64,000 nucleotides of DNA from Calothrix sp. FI2-JRJ7 (GTDB taxonomy: Bacteria > Cyanobacteriota > Cyanobacteriia > Cyanobacteriales > Nostocaceae), in contig JAHHGX010000080.1 of the NCBI GenBank assembly GCA_019359675.1, forward strand, positions 62,001-126,000, read 5' to 3'. Positions 8,369-16,210 of the stretch are shown one piece after another (within the stretch, counting starts at the first letter, position 1; every line of letters starts with the position of its first letter). The notes under the pieces are model-generated. The model ran no database searches and was not told the DNA's origin. It worked only from the letters and a program-made list of their open reading frames with translations. A program made the position numbers and the translations under genes.

Positions 8369-9311
8369 TATCACTTTCCCAAGGTTGTGCTTGTGCAATA
8401 ATTGTTTGAATTTGTTTGGCGAATTGTGCCATTGACTCAAAATCAAAGCAGCGAATTGTATCGGCGCCGTTAAGATTATTCAAGGTATCAGCCAAGCTGT
8501 GAATTTGACGGTGATAGTCAGTTTCCAAAGGACTAAGCATTGGTGCGGGACAGCGACGAGTACTTACAGTGATTACTCCTTCAAAGTAATCAGGGTGAGG
8601 TAAATTTGTATTACGTTTGGCGCCGTTGGGTTGCATGTATGTATAAAGTACACTCTTGAGTAAAGCATCCAAACGCTTTTTACGCTCCACACCATCGATG
8701 CTGTAGTTGAAATTGTGGGGATTATAACCTATGCGGAAAGCTTCAATATTCAAAACTGTAGCGTATAAACCCGAACTTACCTGAACATTATAAGGAGTAG
8801 GATTGTCAACACCGTATTTGGCATGGAAGTAACTTTGGGTTTTCACAAGAGTAGGTAAACCAACAATGGCGCCAAATTCAATAGCAGATTCGCGTTTGAG
8901 TGTTTGTCCTCCTTTGACCGTCACCATAAACCCTTCTAAATCACTGATAGTACAGCGTTGAAGTACTTTATGAGTTTTGGTGCCTAAATCAGCATCTTTA
9001 TCGTTAAATATTGGCAGATTTTTCTCGATATCATAGCCAATTCTATCAGGATTAAATAGTTTACCACCTTCAGATAAACTTAATCCTTCTTCAATTGCAA
9101 TCCGGTGTAAATGTTCAGCTTGAATATGCTTGAGCATATCACCAGAAACACCATTGACATATTCCGGTTCACTCATCCCCTTTTGAATAATATAAAAGCG
9201 ACGAGTCAAAGATTGGTTTCCTTCGTTACCTTCATTATTCAAAGCATGAAGTTGCCAGGATAGCAAACCGCTAATAGAAATAGAGTAAGCAAGAAAGTTT
9301 GTGTTTTTCAT
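8355..9311 (-). CDS. cas7: Type I Cascade backbone subunit Cas7 (DevR/Cst2/Csa2 type)
   Basis: A 318-residue backbone protein that coats the crRNA spacer. The N-terminus is the DevR-family signature: SISISGLLSWQLHALNNEG, a conserved GNQSLTRR, then VNGVSGDMLKHIQAEHL. This family occurs in subtypes I-A and I-B rather than I-D, I-E or I-F. It is preceded by cas8 and overlaps cas5 by 14 bp. About 320 bp separate it from cas8, and that gap holds a small inverted-repeat element, so a separate promoter is possible. Confidence 0.92.
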   Translation of the reverse strand: MKNTNFLAYSISISGLLSWQLHALNNEGNEGNQSLTRRFYIIQKGMSEPEYVNGVSGDMLKHIQAEHLHRIAIEEGLSLSEGGKLFNPDRIGYDIEKNLPIFNDKDADLGTKTHKVLQRCTISDLEGFMVTVKGGQTLKRESAIEFGAIVGLPTLVKTQSYFHAKYGVDNPTPYNVQVSSGLYATVLNIEAFRIGYNPHNFNYSIDGVERKKRLDALLKSVLYTYMQPNGAKRNTNLPHPDYFEGVITVSTRRCPAPMLSPLETDYHRQIHSLADTLNNLNGADTIRCFDFESMAQFAKQIQTIIAQAQPWESDNAEE

Positions 9312-9630
9312 GATTTTACTAAAATTGTAAGGATGTAGATTGGGTGTAGCGTAGCGTAACCCAACATTTAGATTATGCGTTTTTCTAAATTTTGCTTTGT
9401 GTTCCTACCCGCCTTGGAATGTAATTCCTAATAGCACAAGTGCGTTGAAACGCACTGAAAATTTAGAACAATATTTTCAAGGTGTTTCATATTCTGGCGC
9501 CACATAGCCAGGACTTACGCATGAAAACCTAGAAACCTGGAATATACGTTGATAACATGTAATAAAAATGACGATTTGTCTGCGACAATGAATGCGCTCG
9601 ATTCCAGGTTTATGCAGCGTAAGTCCTAAT
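9312..9630. other. cas8-cas7 intergenic region
   Basis: No gene. It holds a repeat fragment near 9340-9368, a GGAAT-GTA-ATTCC dyad near 9413-9425 that could be a regulatory site, and a 118-bp inverted-repeat element listed separately. Confidence 0.6.
9510..9627. mobile_element. MITE-like element with AGGACTTACGC ends
   Basis: The ends are inverted: AGGACTTACGCAT at 9510-9522 against ATGCAGCGTAAGTCCT at 9612-9627, and the subterminal CCTGGA/TCCAGG pair also matches. The 118-bp length and lack of coding content fit a non-autonomous miniature element mobilised in trans by an insertion sequence with AGGACTTACGC ends. No transposase of that kind is present in the window. Confidence 0.65.
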
Positions 9631-11406
9631 TCAATTCGCGCATTCAACTAAACTTTCATCTGTTTGGGATACCTCATCCTTCTGTTTACCCCAACCTTTC
9701 GCATATCCATAAGCAATTAAAAGATTAGCCACTAAACTAGACCCATGCTTCTCAATTAAATTAATTAACCTATCCAAATCATCCTTAGTAGTCCAAATAC
9801 GGCGAGGTTTCTTCTGTGTACGTAAATCATCATCAATGCGTAGATTCTCATTCTCATAACTAGCAATAAACGACATAATTTCAATAATAAAATCCTTTTT
9901 AGAACCAGATTGACTGCTTAAACGCTGTGCCAAACCATAAATTCTTTCCCAACCAGTATCTTTACTTTGATTCTCTTTATCACGAATTGTGCCAGCGTAA
10001 ACGGTCGCACTATTAATTGCTTTTGCAATGTTCAAAAATCCTGGGTCTTGCGTAATTTCAGTTAAAGACCAATCTCGGTCATCTTGACGATACTTATTAT
10101 TTAAATTTTTTATCATGAGGTCGATACCCTGTTTAGAAAAAAGTGCCACTCTACTATCGGCGCCTGCCAATTTCTTAGTAACATAATCGGCATAGCTAAC
10201 TTGAAAACGAAAGAACTGGTATAAATCATTGCCAGTAATAAAGTCTCGATATGCAGCGATTAATTCACCATGACTTTCATCAACAGAAAGCGCGCGGACT
10301 ACGTTTAGATGCTCTTCCAATACATTTTGATAATCAAGTAATTCATCGTAGTTAGAAGGACATATCCAAGCGGGAAGTCCTAAACTAAAGACTTCTTTGA
10401 CTCCATACGATTGACCCTTGGAACCAAAAAGAGTCCCAGCAAGGTTACTCACAAAATGATTCACTGGTTTATCCCAGTCGTCTGTGTTTGCTGCTGTACG
10501 ATGATGATTAAGTAATTCCTGACAAAACCGCAATACTAACTCAGCATCAAACCGTGCGGCGCCGTGTCCTCCTCCAGGTGAATGTATTAATAGTTTCTTT
10601 AAAACATCCTCATATTTACTCAAACATATATCATGAGGCTGTAGCGCAACGAGGCGCCAGTCATAAACACGTTCAGCAATTTTCACCCGTTCCGCAACAC
10701 CAAAGTTAAATAGCCCATTGGCAATTAGCCATAAACTTAACCAATCTGTTTTTTGCGAATCAACTTTGTTATTGTCTGCTTTAACTCTGTTTACTCCCTG
10801 AACAGAAGTCGGTAAATAAACCTTCACTGCACTCTTCTCAGGCAATTTACATCCAGTCGCAGCTTTAAATAACTCTGCTACGAGCGCAGTTGTAGCATTT
10901 TCCTGGCTAAAACCTTGCAATAACGCAATAATTAAGGCACCGAAATAATCCCGAAGCTCCCAACCAGTTAGCCATAACTCATTATGGTTACGGTCATGAC
11001 GCATCGAAGTTAAGATGGCGCCATTCTGAGTTCTAGGGTCTGGAGGTTGTGGTGATTCTTCCGTTCGTTCTTTACCTCGTTGTTGAAACATAAACTCGCG
11101 GTAAACCTTGCGAGCTTCACTATGTTCAACAGTGTTAAAAATATTCACCTCCTCTGGTATCTTAGTAATATCTGTTTTTTGTCCCTTTACTGGTGGAAAA
11201 GCAGAAGTATACTTAATTTTGGCTATAGGTTCTAGGTTCACAGCCTTTTTAAACTGGATACAATAGCGTGTCCCTTCATCAATAAGTTGGATTTCGCTTT
11301 TTTGCTTAGTCTCCTTGAGAGCATATTCAACAACGCGCGCTAAACCCAACAAGAAAAACGTGTCAGCATAATTACCGTAGTTCTTTGGAATCAATAATCG
11401 TAACAT
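9631..11406 (-). CDS. cas8: Probable type I Cascade large subunit Cas8
   Basis: A 591-residue protein in the position of the large subunit, directly before cas7-cas5-cas6. Cas8 reads the PAM and recruits Cas3. Sequence similarity between Cas8 families is low and no catalytic motif is expected. What can be seen is a mixed alpha/beta N-terminus (LRLLIPKNYGNYADTFFLLG), a GGGHGAARFDAELVLRFCQE segment near residues 270-290, and a helical C-terminal half as in small-subunit-like domains. The subtype (Cas8a- or Cas8b-like) is undecided. A motif shared with the III-D/WYL promoter region lies about 50 bp upstream. Confidence 0.7.
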   Translation of the reverse strand: MLRLLIPKNYGNYADTFFLLGLARVVEYALKETKQKSEIQLIDEGTRYCIQFKKAVNLEPIAKIKYTSAFPPVKGQKTDITKIPEEVNIFNTVEHSEARKVYREFMFQQRGKERTEESPQPPDPRTQNGAILTSMRHDRNHNELWLTGWELRDYFGALIIALLQGFSQENATTALVAELFKAATGCKLPEKSAVKVYLPTSVQGVNRVKADNNKVDSQKTDWLSLWLIANGLFNFGVAERVKIAERVYDWRLVALQPHDICLSKYEDVLKKLLIHSPGGGHGAARFDAELVLRFCQELLNHHRTAANTDDWDKPVNHFVSNLAGTLFGSKGQSYGVKEVFSLGLPAWICPSNYDELLDYQNVLEEHLNVVRALSVDESHGELIAAYRDFITGNDLYQFFRFQVSYADYVTKKLAGADSRVALFSKQGIDLMIKNLNNKYRQDDRDWSLTEITQDPGFLNIAKAINSATVYAGTIRDKENQSKDTGWERIYGLAQRLSSQSGSKKDFIIEIMSFIASYENENLRIDDDLRTQKKPRRIWTTKDDLDRLINLIEKHGSSLVANLLIAYGYAKGWGKQKDEVSQTDESLVECAN

Positions 11407-11454
11407 TTGGCTTGGCGCCGTTCCTTTATTTACTTTCCAATATCATATACCCCC

Positions 11455-11472
11455 TTGGAATAGGGGTCTTCC
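11455..11472 (-). promoter_or_regulatory. Candidate operator shared by the two cas loci
   Basis: On the minus strand this reads GGAAGACCCCTATTCCAA, 16 of 18 identical to GGAAGACCCCCCTTCCAA at 26053-26070. It has a GGAA-N8-TTCC dyad and lies about 50-65 bp upstream of the cas8 start. A regulator binding both sites, such as the WYL protein, is an inference. Confidence 0.5.
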
Positions 11473-11596
11473 AAAGTTAATCAAATGCTTGTAACCCACA
11501 TACGCCAGCATTTATGGTATCGCTATGTAAGCAAAGCCTGCCAAAACGCAACGGCTAAAATACTTACAGACTATCAAGTTGACTTAGAAGCTGAGA

Positions 11597-12745
11597 GTTT
11601 TAATCCCGCGAACAGGATTCGTTAGGTTTCAAGTTCTTTAACGTAACGGCTTGTTGTTCATTGCTTAACGGTTTCAGTCCCGCGAACGGGATTCGTAAGG
11701 TTTCAGTTACATTGCTTGTATGCATCGTATGTTTCTATGTTTCAGTCCCGCGAACGGGATTCGTAAGGTTTCAAGGTGGAGAAGAAGCATGATAAAACTC
11801 GAAGAACTTTGGCGTTTCAGTCCCGCGAACGGGATTCGTAAGGTTTCAAGGTAGGTTCTGATTATTTTGAAACCGTCTCAATAGTCGTGTTTCAGTCCCG
11901 CGAACGGGATTCGTAAGGTTTCAAGATTAGCTATTTTGCACTCAATGTCTCAAGTTACAAAGGTTTCAGTCCCGCGAACGGGATTCGTAAGGTTTCAAGT
12001 TGACGCGATGATTGCGGCGCCGAATCAAATTTTTCTACTATTGTTTCAGTCCCGCGAACGGGATTCGTAAGGTTTCAAGTTGAGCGTGAGGAATCGAGTT
12101 AAAGTAAGATAACTTGTTTCAGTCCCGCGAACGGGATTCGTAAGGTTTCAAGTAAACGTAATCACCTACTTTAACATCCAAGCTTGTATCGTTTCAGTCC
12201 CGCGAACGGGATTCGTAAGGTTTCAAGTGTAGCTAATACTATTACGCTTACTAATCGCTACTACTGTTTCAGTCCCGCGAACGGGATTCGTAAGGTTTCA
12301 AGGCTGATAAATTTCATGCTTCTAAAGGAGATATTCGTTTCAGTCCCGCGAACGGGATTCGTAAGGTTTCAAGTTAATTTTATTAGACAGCAAGAAATAA
12401 TATCAAATAATAGTTTCAGTCCCGCGAACGGGATTCGTAAGGTTTCAAGAAAGTTAATAATATTGAGAAATGGCGCCGTATAGGGGTTTCAGTCCCGCGA
12501 ACGGGATTCGTAAGGTTTCAAGCAGTTACCCTTTGCAACAATCAATATTATTTTTTGATTAAGTTTCAGTCCCGCGAACGGGATTCGTAAGGTTTCAAGA
12601 GTACTTTTTGTCTGAATACAAAGTAATGTTGTGTGGTTTCAGTCCCGCGAACGGGATTCGTAAGGTTTCAAGCGGGTTAAAGATGTGGGGTACTTCGGCG
12701 TAAACATTGTTTCAGTCCCGCGAACGGGATTCGTAAGGTTTCAAG
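11597..12745 (-). CRISPR. CRISPR array 2 (16 repeats, 15 spacers)
   Basis: Sixteen repeats of the same family, differing in the hairpin loop (CGCGAA instead of CGATGA) and ending GGTTTCAAG. The first repeat (11597-11633) has several changes and the second (11671-11706) lacks one base near its end, as expected of the old, leader-distal end. The diverged leader is at the right. The array lies inside the type I locus between cas3 and cas8 and is read in the same direction, so its transcript could run into cas8. Confidence 0.97.
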
Positions 12746-12995
12746 TCCGCGCGCTACGAAGCTTACAGAGTAAGGGTTCCAGAAAGGATTTTCGTGAATA
12801 CCAAAATCGAGTCGATTTCAGCCGCGCTTGTTGAGAGTAATTTGCAGTTATTACAACTGTACAAATGCTGTAATTATTATCTTGTCTAGGTTCTGGGCAT
12901 TTTCGTGAACCTACGGGGGTTTTTGACCTCGCTTCGGTTTACGAAACATCAAGCTTATTGCTTTATCATAAGACGAGATATTGCTTTTGTCTAGG
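12746..12995 (-). promoter_or_regulatory. CRISPR leader of array 2 (diverged)
   Basis: About 250 bp related to leader 1 but with many substitutions. It keeps the CGCGCGCT block next to the first repeat, two TTTCGTGAA elements, the ACGAAACATCAAGCT segment and a TTGTCTAGG distal end. It begins directly after the cas3 stop codon instead of cas2. The divergence suggests it is the oldest split among the five leaders. Confidence 0.75.
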
Positions 12996-15050
12996 TTAAT
13001 GTAACAATTGTACAGACCTTTGGTCACATAGGCGCAGTGCCCTAACTATTAATAGATATAGTTGGAAGTACTCAACTTCATCGCTGGTAAATTTATTTAA
13101 GTCGAGTTCTTTAATTGGGTAGAGGTTACGTTTCAAATTTGGCTCAGATAAGTGTAAGTTTTGAGGTAAAAATCGTTTCATGCTTCGCCAGCTTTGAGCT
13201 ATTACTTTCTGCGCTTCTGGATGTAACTCTATGTTCCGATACTTTGCTATATCTTGACTATCCCATCCGCTTGCCCAAGCTGAGTGATGGCGCCCTGTTG
13301 CCATTATTACTGTGTAGTAAATGTGTTTAATTTGCTCAGTGTCGGCGTTAAATTCAGTTTCTAGTAGTGGGACTAAAGATTGCTTGAGAATCTCTTGTGC
13401 AAGGAAAGCGCTTTCAACTGCGTGGTTGGGACGTTTGTTTTTACGTTCGTAAGCTTTTAGGGCTTGCTGTTGCTGCTTGTCTTCTGGGTTGTAGTCTGTA
13501 TGTGCAAGTAGATGGTTTTTAGGGTTAGTACCTTTAAATTGCTGATAAGCTATTTGTTGCCATCCTCGCATGACTTGCTGCCATTTGGTTTGGAGTTTGC
13601 CTAAGTCATGGGTAAAGATAGCTAAGAAAACTAATATTTCAAATAATGCTTCTGTTTGGCTTTGTGTTGCTTCGAGAAAGATTTTCGCTTTGATGAATTT
13701 TCCACCTGCTGTTAATAATTCATCCCGCGTGCTGATGTATGTGATTTTTTCAGAAACACCATTTTTGATGATAGTGGTTGTAAAAGGTTGGCGCCAGCAT
13801 TTCCACATTAATACTAAGTGTCCTACATAATTATCCATTTTGTAGCAGTACTGGCTAGTCGCTTCTTTCTCTTGCTTGGCTGGAGATTGAAAACCATTAC
13901 CAAATACATCTATACCTATTTGTAATCCAATATGCTCGTCATAGGCAATAAACCGAGGATTTACTAATATCCGAATACTGCTAATTAAGAATTCACGCGA
14001 AGTAATTGGAGTACAATTAGGTTCTGCGTAAGTTTCTGATTTATCTCTTTGCGGCGCCTCAATTCGTTTAAAAATCCAATCGGTGCCAAAGTCTAGGCTT
14101 TCTTTAAAATCTCGCCAAGCTTTGCATAAAGTCGAAATAGGAACTGAGAAAGGCAGTAATTGATTAGGGTCAATAGTTTCTGTATCAAAATCTGTAATAA
14201 TTGAGTTATCCCAAGTAAAAATACTACGACTATCTACATTTCGTATCAATTCTCGCGCAGTATGTTCCTCTCCTTTAAAAACAGCATCTTCAAAGTTTTG
14301 CTCAAACTCAATCCGACTATTTTGTCTGCGCTTTTCTCCTAATAAATCTTCTTGTGAGTGAACTTGATTTATCCATTCTTTCTCAAGCCTAAAACCAACG
14401 TTTTGATTTACAATGTCAGAGTTAGTATGTGTTTCTAACACTTGCCATGTAAGCTCACATGTTTCTTTAGGATATGGCAAAAAGCTAATTTTATTCTCTT
14501 GATTATCTTGTGCTTCTGGGTCAATATCTGCCTCAGCTAATTCTATATTTCCCTGATTAACTTCCACCGAACGATAAACAAAAACCTCTCCTTGTTCACC
14601 ATTAAACCTCGCACAGCGTCCCGCACGTTGCAGTAGTGAATTTATCGGGCAAAGCTGAACATGCATAACTTCAGAGGTAATATTAATCCCTGCTTCGATA
14701 ACCTGTGTAGATATTAGAACATGGCAGGCGCCTATATCATCTAATTGCCAATTCTGAGCAAACGCTTCTTTGAGAAAAGACTCTTTTGCCGCGCGGTGTT
14801 CAGGTAAAAACCTGGAATGAAGCAGGGTAATATTTAGTTCAAAGTCAAAGTCGAGTGCTTCTAAGTCTTTATATAATGCCTGTGCATAAGAGACAGTATT
14901 ACATATAACTATTACTCGCTTGCGTTGATGCACGCGGATGTCATCCCAAATAACTTGTGCAGTTAGAGGTTTAGAAAGCGCGCGGAAAGTACGACAACGG
15001 TTTGCTTCAACTAGTTGTAAGTCGGTGTTTGCTACTTGGATAATTTCCAT
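12996..15050 (-). CDS. cas3: Cas3 C-terminal part: helicase RecA2 plus HD nuclease
   Basis: A 684-residue ORF with the second half of the Cas3 superfamily 2 helicase: motif V STQVIEAGINI (residues 114-124) and motif VI QRAGRCAR (141-148). The HD nuclease follows at the C-terminus: a first His near 408 (YVGHLVLMW), the HD pair in FTHDLGKLQ near 480, PNHAVES near 543 and TGRHHSAWA near 586-592. Many Cas3 proteins carry HD at the N-terminus instead. The helicase first half is in the next ORF upstream, in another frame, 85 bp away. The start at 15050 falls exactly where the helicase halves join. Either two chains assemble, or the gene is broken. Confidence 0.88.
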   Translation of the reverse strand: MEIIQVANTDLQLVEANRCRTFRALSKPLTAQVIWDDIRVHQRKRVIVICNTVSYAQALYKDLEALDFDFELNITLLHSRFLPEHRAAKESFLKEAFAQNWQLDDIGACHVLISTQVIEAGINITSEVMHVQLCPINSLLQRAGRCARFNGEQGEVFVYRSVEVNQGNIELAEADIDPEAQDNQENKISFLPYPKETCELTWQVLETHTNSDIVNQNVGFRLEKEWINQVHSQEDLLGEKRRQNSRIEFEQNFEDAVFKGEEHTARELIRNVDSRSIFTWDNSIITDFDTETIDPNQLLPFSVPISTLCKAWRDFKESLDFGTDWIFKRIEAPQRDKSETYAEPNCTPITSREFLISSIRILVNPRFIAYDEHIGLQIGIDVFGNGFQSPAKQEKEATSQYCYKMDNYVGHLVLMWKCWRQPFTTTIIKNGVSEKITYISTRDELLTAGGKFIKAKIFLEATQSQTEALFEILVFLAIFTHDLGKLQTKWQQVMRGWQQIAYQQFKGTNPKNHLLAHTDYNPEDKQQQQALKAYERKNKRPNHAVESAFLAQEILKQSLVPLLETEFNADTEQIKHIYYTVIMATGRHHSAWASGWDSQDIAKYRNIELHPEAQKVIAQSWRSMKRFLPQNLHLSEPNLKRNLYPIKELDLNKFTSDEVEYFQLYLLIVRALRLCDQRSVQLLH

Positions 15051-15135
15051 TGGTATATAGTGTTACTGATTAATTTGTAAACGACGTAGATGTAGAGACG
15101 CGCGTTTTTAACAAATAATTTCAAATCCCAATATA
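15051..15135. repeat. Insertion-like segment splitting cas3
   Basis: 85 bp between the two cas3 ORFs. It carries several stops in the cas3 frame and a TGTAGAGACGCGCG block related to common cyanobacterial intergenic repeats. The two coding parts lie in different frames across it. It resembles a small repeat insertion with some flanking change, not a normal intergenic spacer with its own ribosome binding site. Confidence 0.5.
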
Positions 15136-15777
15136 TTAAACATCTACCACACTTTTAATTTGACTTGCTAGCTCATCAGTTAAAGTCGCTGTCATTAACA
15201 GAAACGGTGAAATACCTTTAACTTGCTGCAATACTTTCAAAACAGTTGTAAAAGAACGTTCAGGGTCTAGAAGGTGTAATTCATCAAACACCAAGTAAGA
15301 CGTAAAAATGGCGCCTGCGTTGATATTAGCAGAACCACGACCAACCGAATAAGGAATATTTAAAAAGCTGCTTAACATTTGGTCAATAGTGCAGAAAACA
15401 ATATCACCCTCAAAACGTGGGTCTTCAGGATTCTCCCCAGTTTGCAAAGTTACTACAACAGGATAAGTTAATTTATGAACCTGTGACCAGCGCGCAACTA
15501 ATTCTTCTGTTCGCTGACGCAAGCTATTTGCAAGCGTTCGCAAAGGAACAACGTAAATTAACTTATTGGGAAAATCGAGGTTAAAGGTCTTAGCAAAGAG
15601 GAACGGTGCTATTGCAGTCTCAGTTTTTCCAGAACCAGTAGGCGCCCGAAGTAGAGTATTTTGCCCCTTAAGAAGAATGCTAGTAATAGTTTGTGTTTGG
15701 AAAGCGCGCGGGTTATAGGTAGTGAGAGTTTGAAACAGATAGGGAATGTCCATAAAAGTAGACGCGCGGTTTATCAA
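15136..15777 (-). CDS. cas3: Cas3 N-terminal part: helicase RecA1
   Basis: 213 residues with helicase motif I APTGSGKT (45-52), motif Ia VVPLRTLANS, motif II DELH (165-168) and motif III TATL (196-199), ending shortly after motif III. The reading continues conceptually into the downstream ORF (VVDV then EIIQVANTDLQ). The 85-bp gap contains stops in the original frame and a GTAGAGACGCGCG-type repeat, pointing to a small insertion. ATG 15753 is an alternative start. Upstream lie a decayed gene and then the type III-D operon. Confidence 0.85.
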   Translation of the reverse strand: MINRASTFMDIPYLFQTLTTYNPRAFQTQTITSILLKGQNTLLRAPTGSGKTETAIAPFLFAKTFNLDFPNKLIYVVPLRTLANSLRQRTEELVARWSQVHKLTYPVVVTLQTGENPEDPRFEGDIVFCTIDQMLSSFLNIPYSVGRGSANINAGAIFTSYLVFDELHLLDPERSFTTVLKVLQQVKGISPFLLMTATLTDELASQIKSVVDV

Positions 15778-15911
15778 AGATACCCCTCTCCTGTCACTCT
15801 CCGGTTTCTCCTATTATTAATATTTTCCGGACAGAAGGTATATTCAGTAAATCACAAACTTTTCAAAAAACCGGAAAATTCTAACTTAGAATACAATTTT
15901 TTGAAGAATAA

Positions 15912-16197
15912 CTAATTCTTGAACTTTACCCCAAATCTCATTTGACAATTCACACCAGGTTTTAGTTCAAGCTCAAAATCAATATAATGCATATCTGGAA
16001 ATTTAGTGGCAAAAGCCTTTACTCTTTCTAGAGTATCGCTCTTCAGCCAATAGCTGCACTAATCTTAGTATTGCTTGCAAATTTTGTTGTTGCATGGTGG
16101 GGTTGAGTAAAGCTTGTTGAACAGCAGCTTATATTTTTGCCCTTTTCTCTGACGCCATTTGTTCTAGTAGCTTTTTAAAAGGTTTTGTTTTTGGCAT
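15912..16197 (-). pseudogene. Decayed small gene of unknown function
   Basis: From an ATG at 16197 the frame reads MPKTKPFKKLLEQMASEKRA, then meets TAA after 22 codons, continues as AAVQQALLNPTMQQQNLQAI and LRLVQLLAEE, and needs a shift to finish as FPDMHYIDFELELKPGVNCQ plus a short tail before TAG at 15912. One stop and one frameshift in a protein of about 95 residues indicate inactivation. The family is not recognised. Confidence 0.5.
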
Positions 16198-16210
16198 ACT
16201 CTTATTGACT

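Noticed and set aside
12184-12483. Open frame of 99 codons inside array 2, and similar frames at 42024-42687 in array 5
   Set aside because: They translate repeats (SPANGIRKVS, SPDNGIRKVS) and spacers; their openness is a by-product of the repeat sequence.
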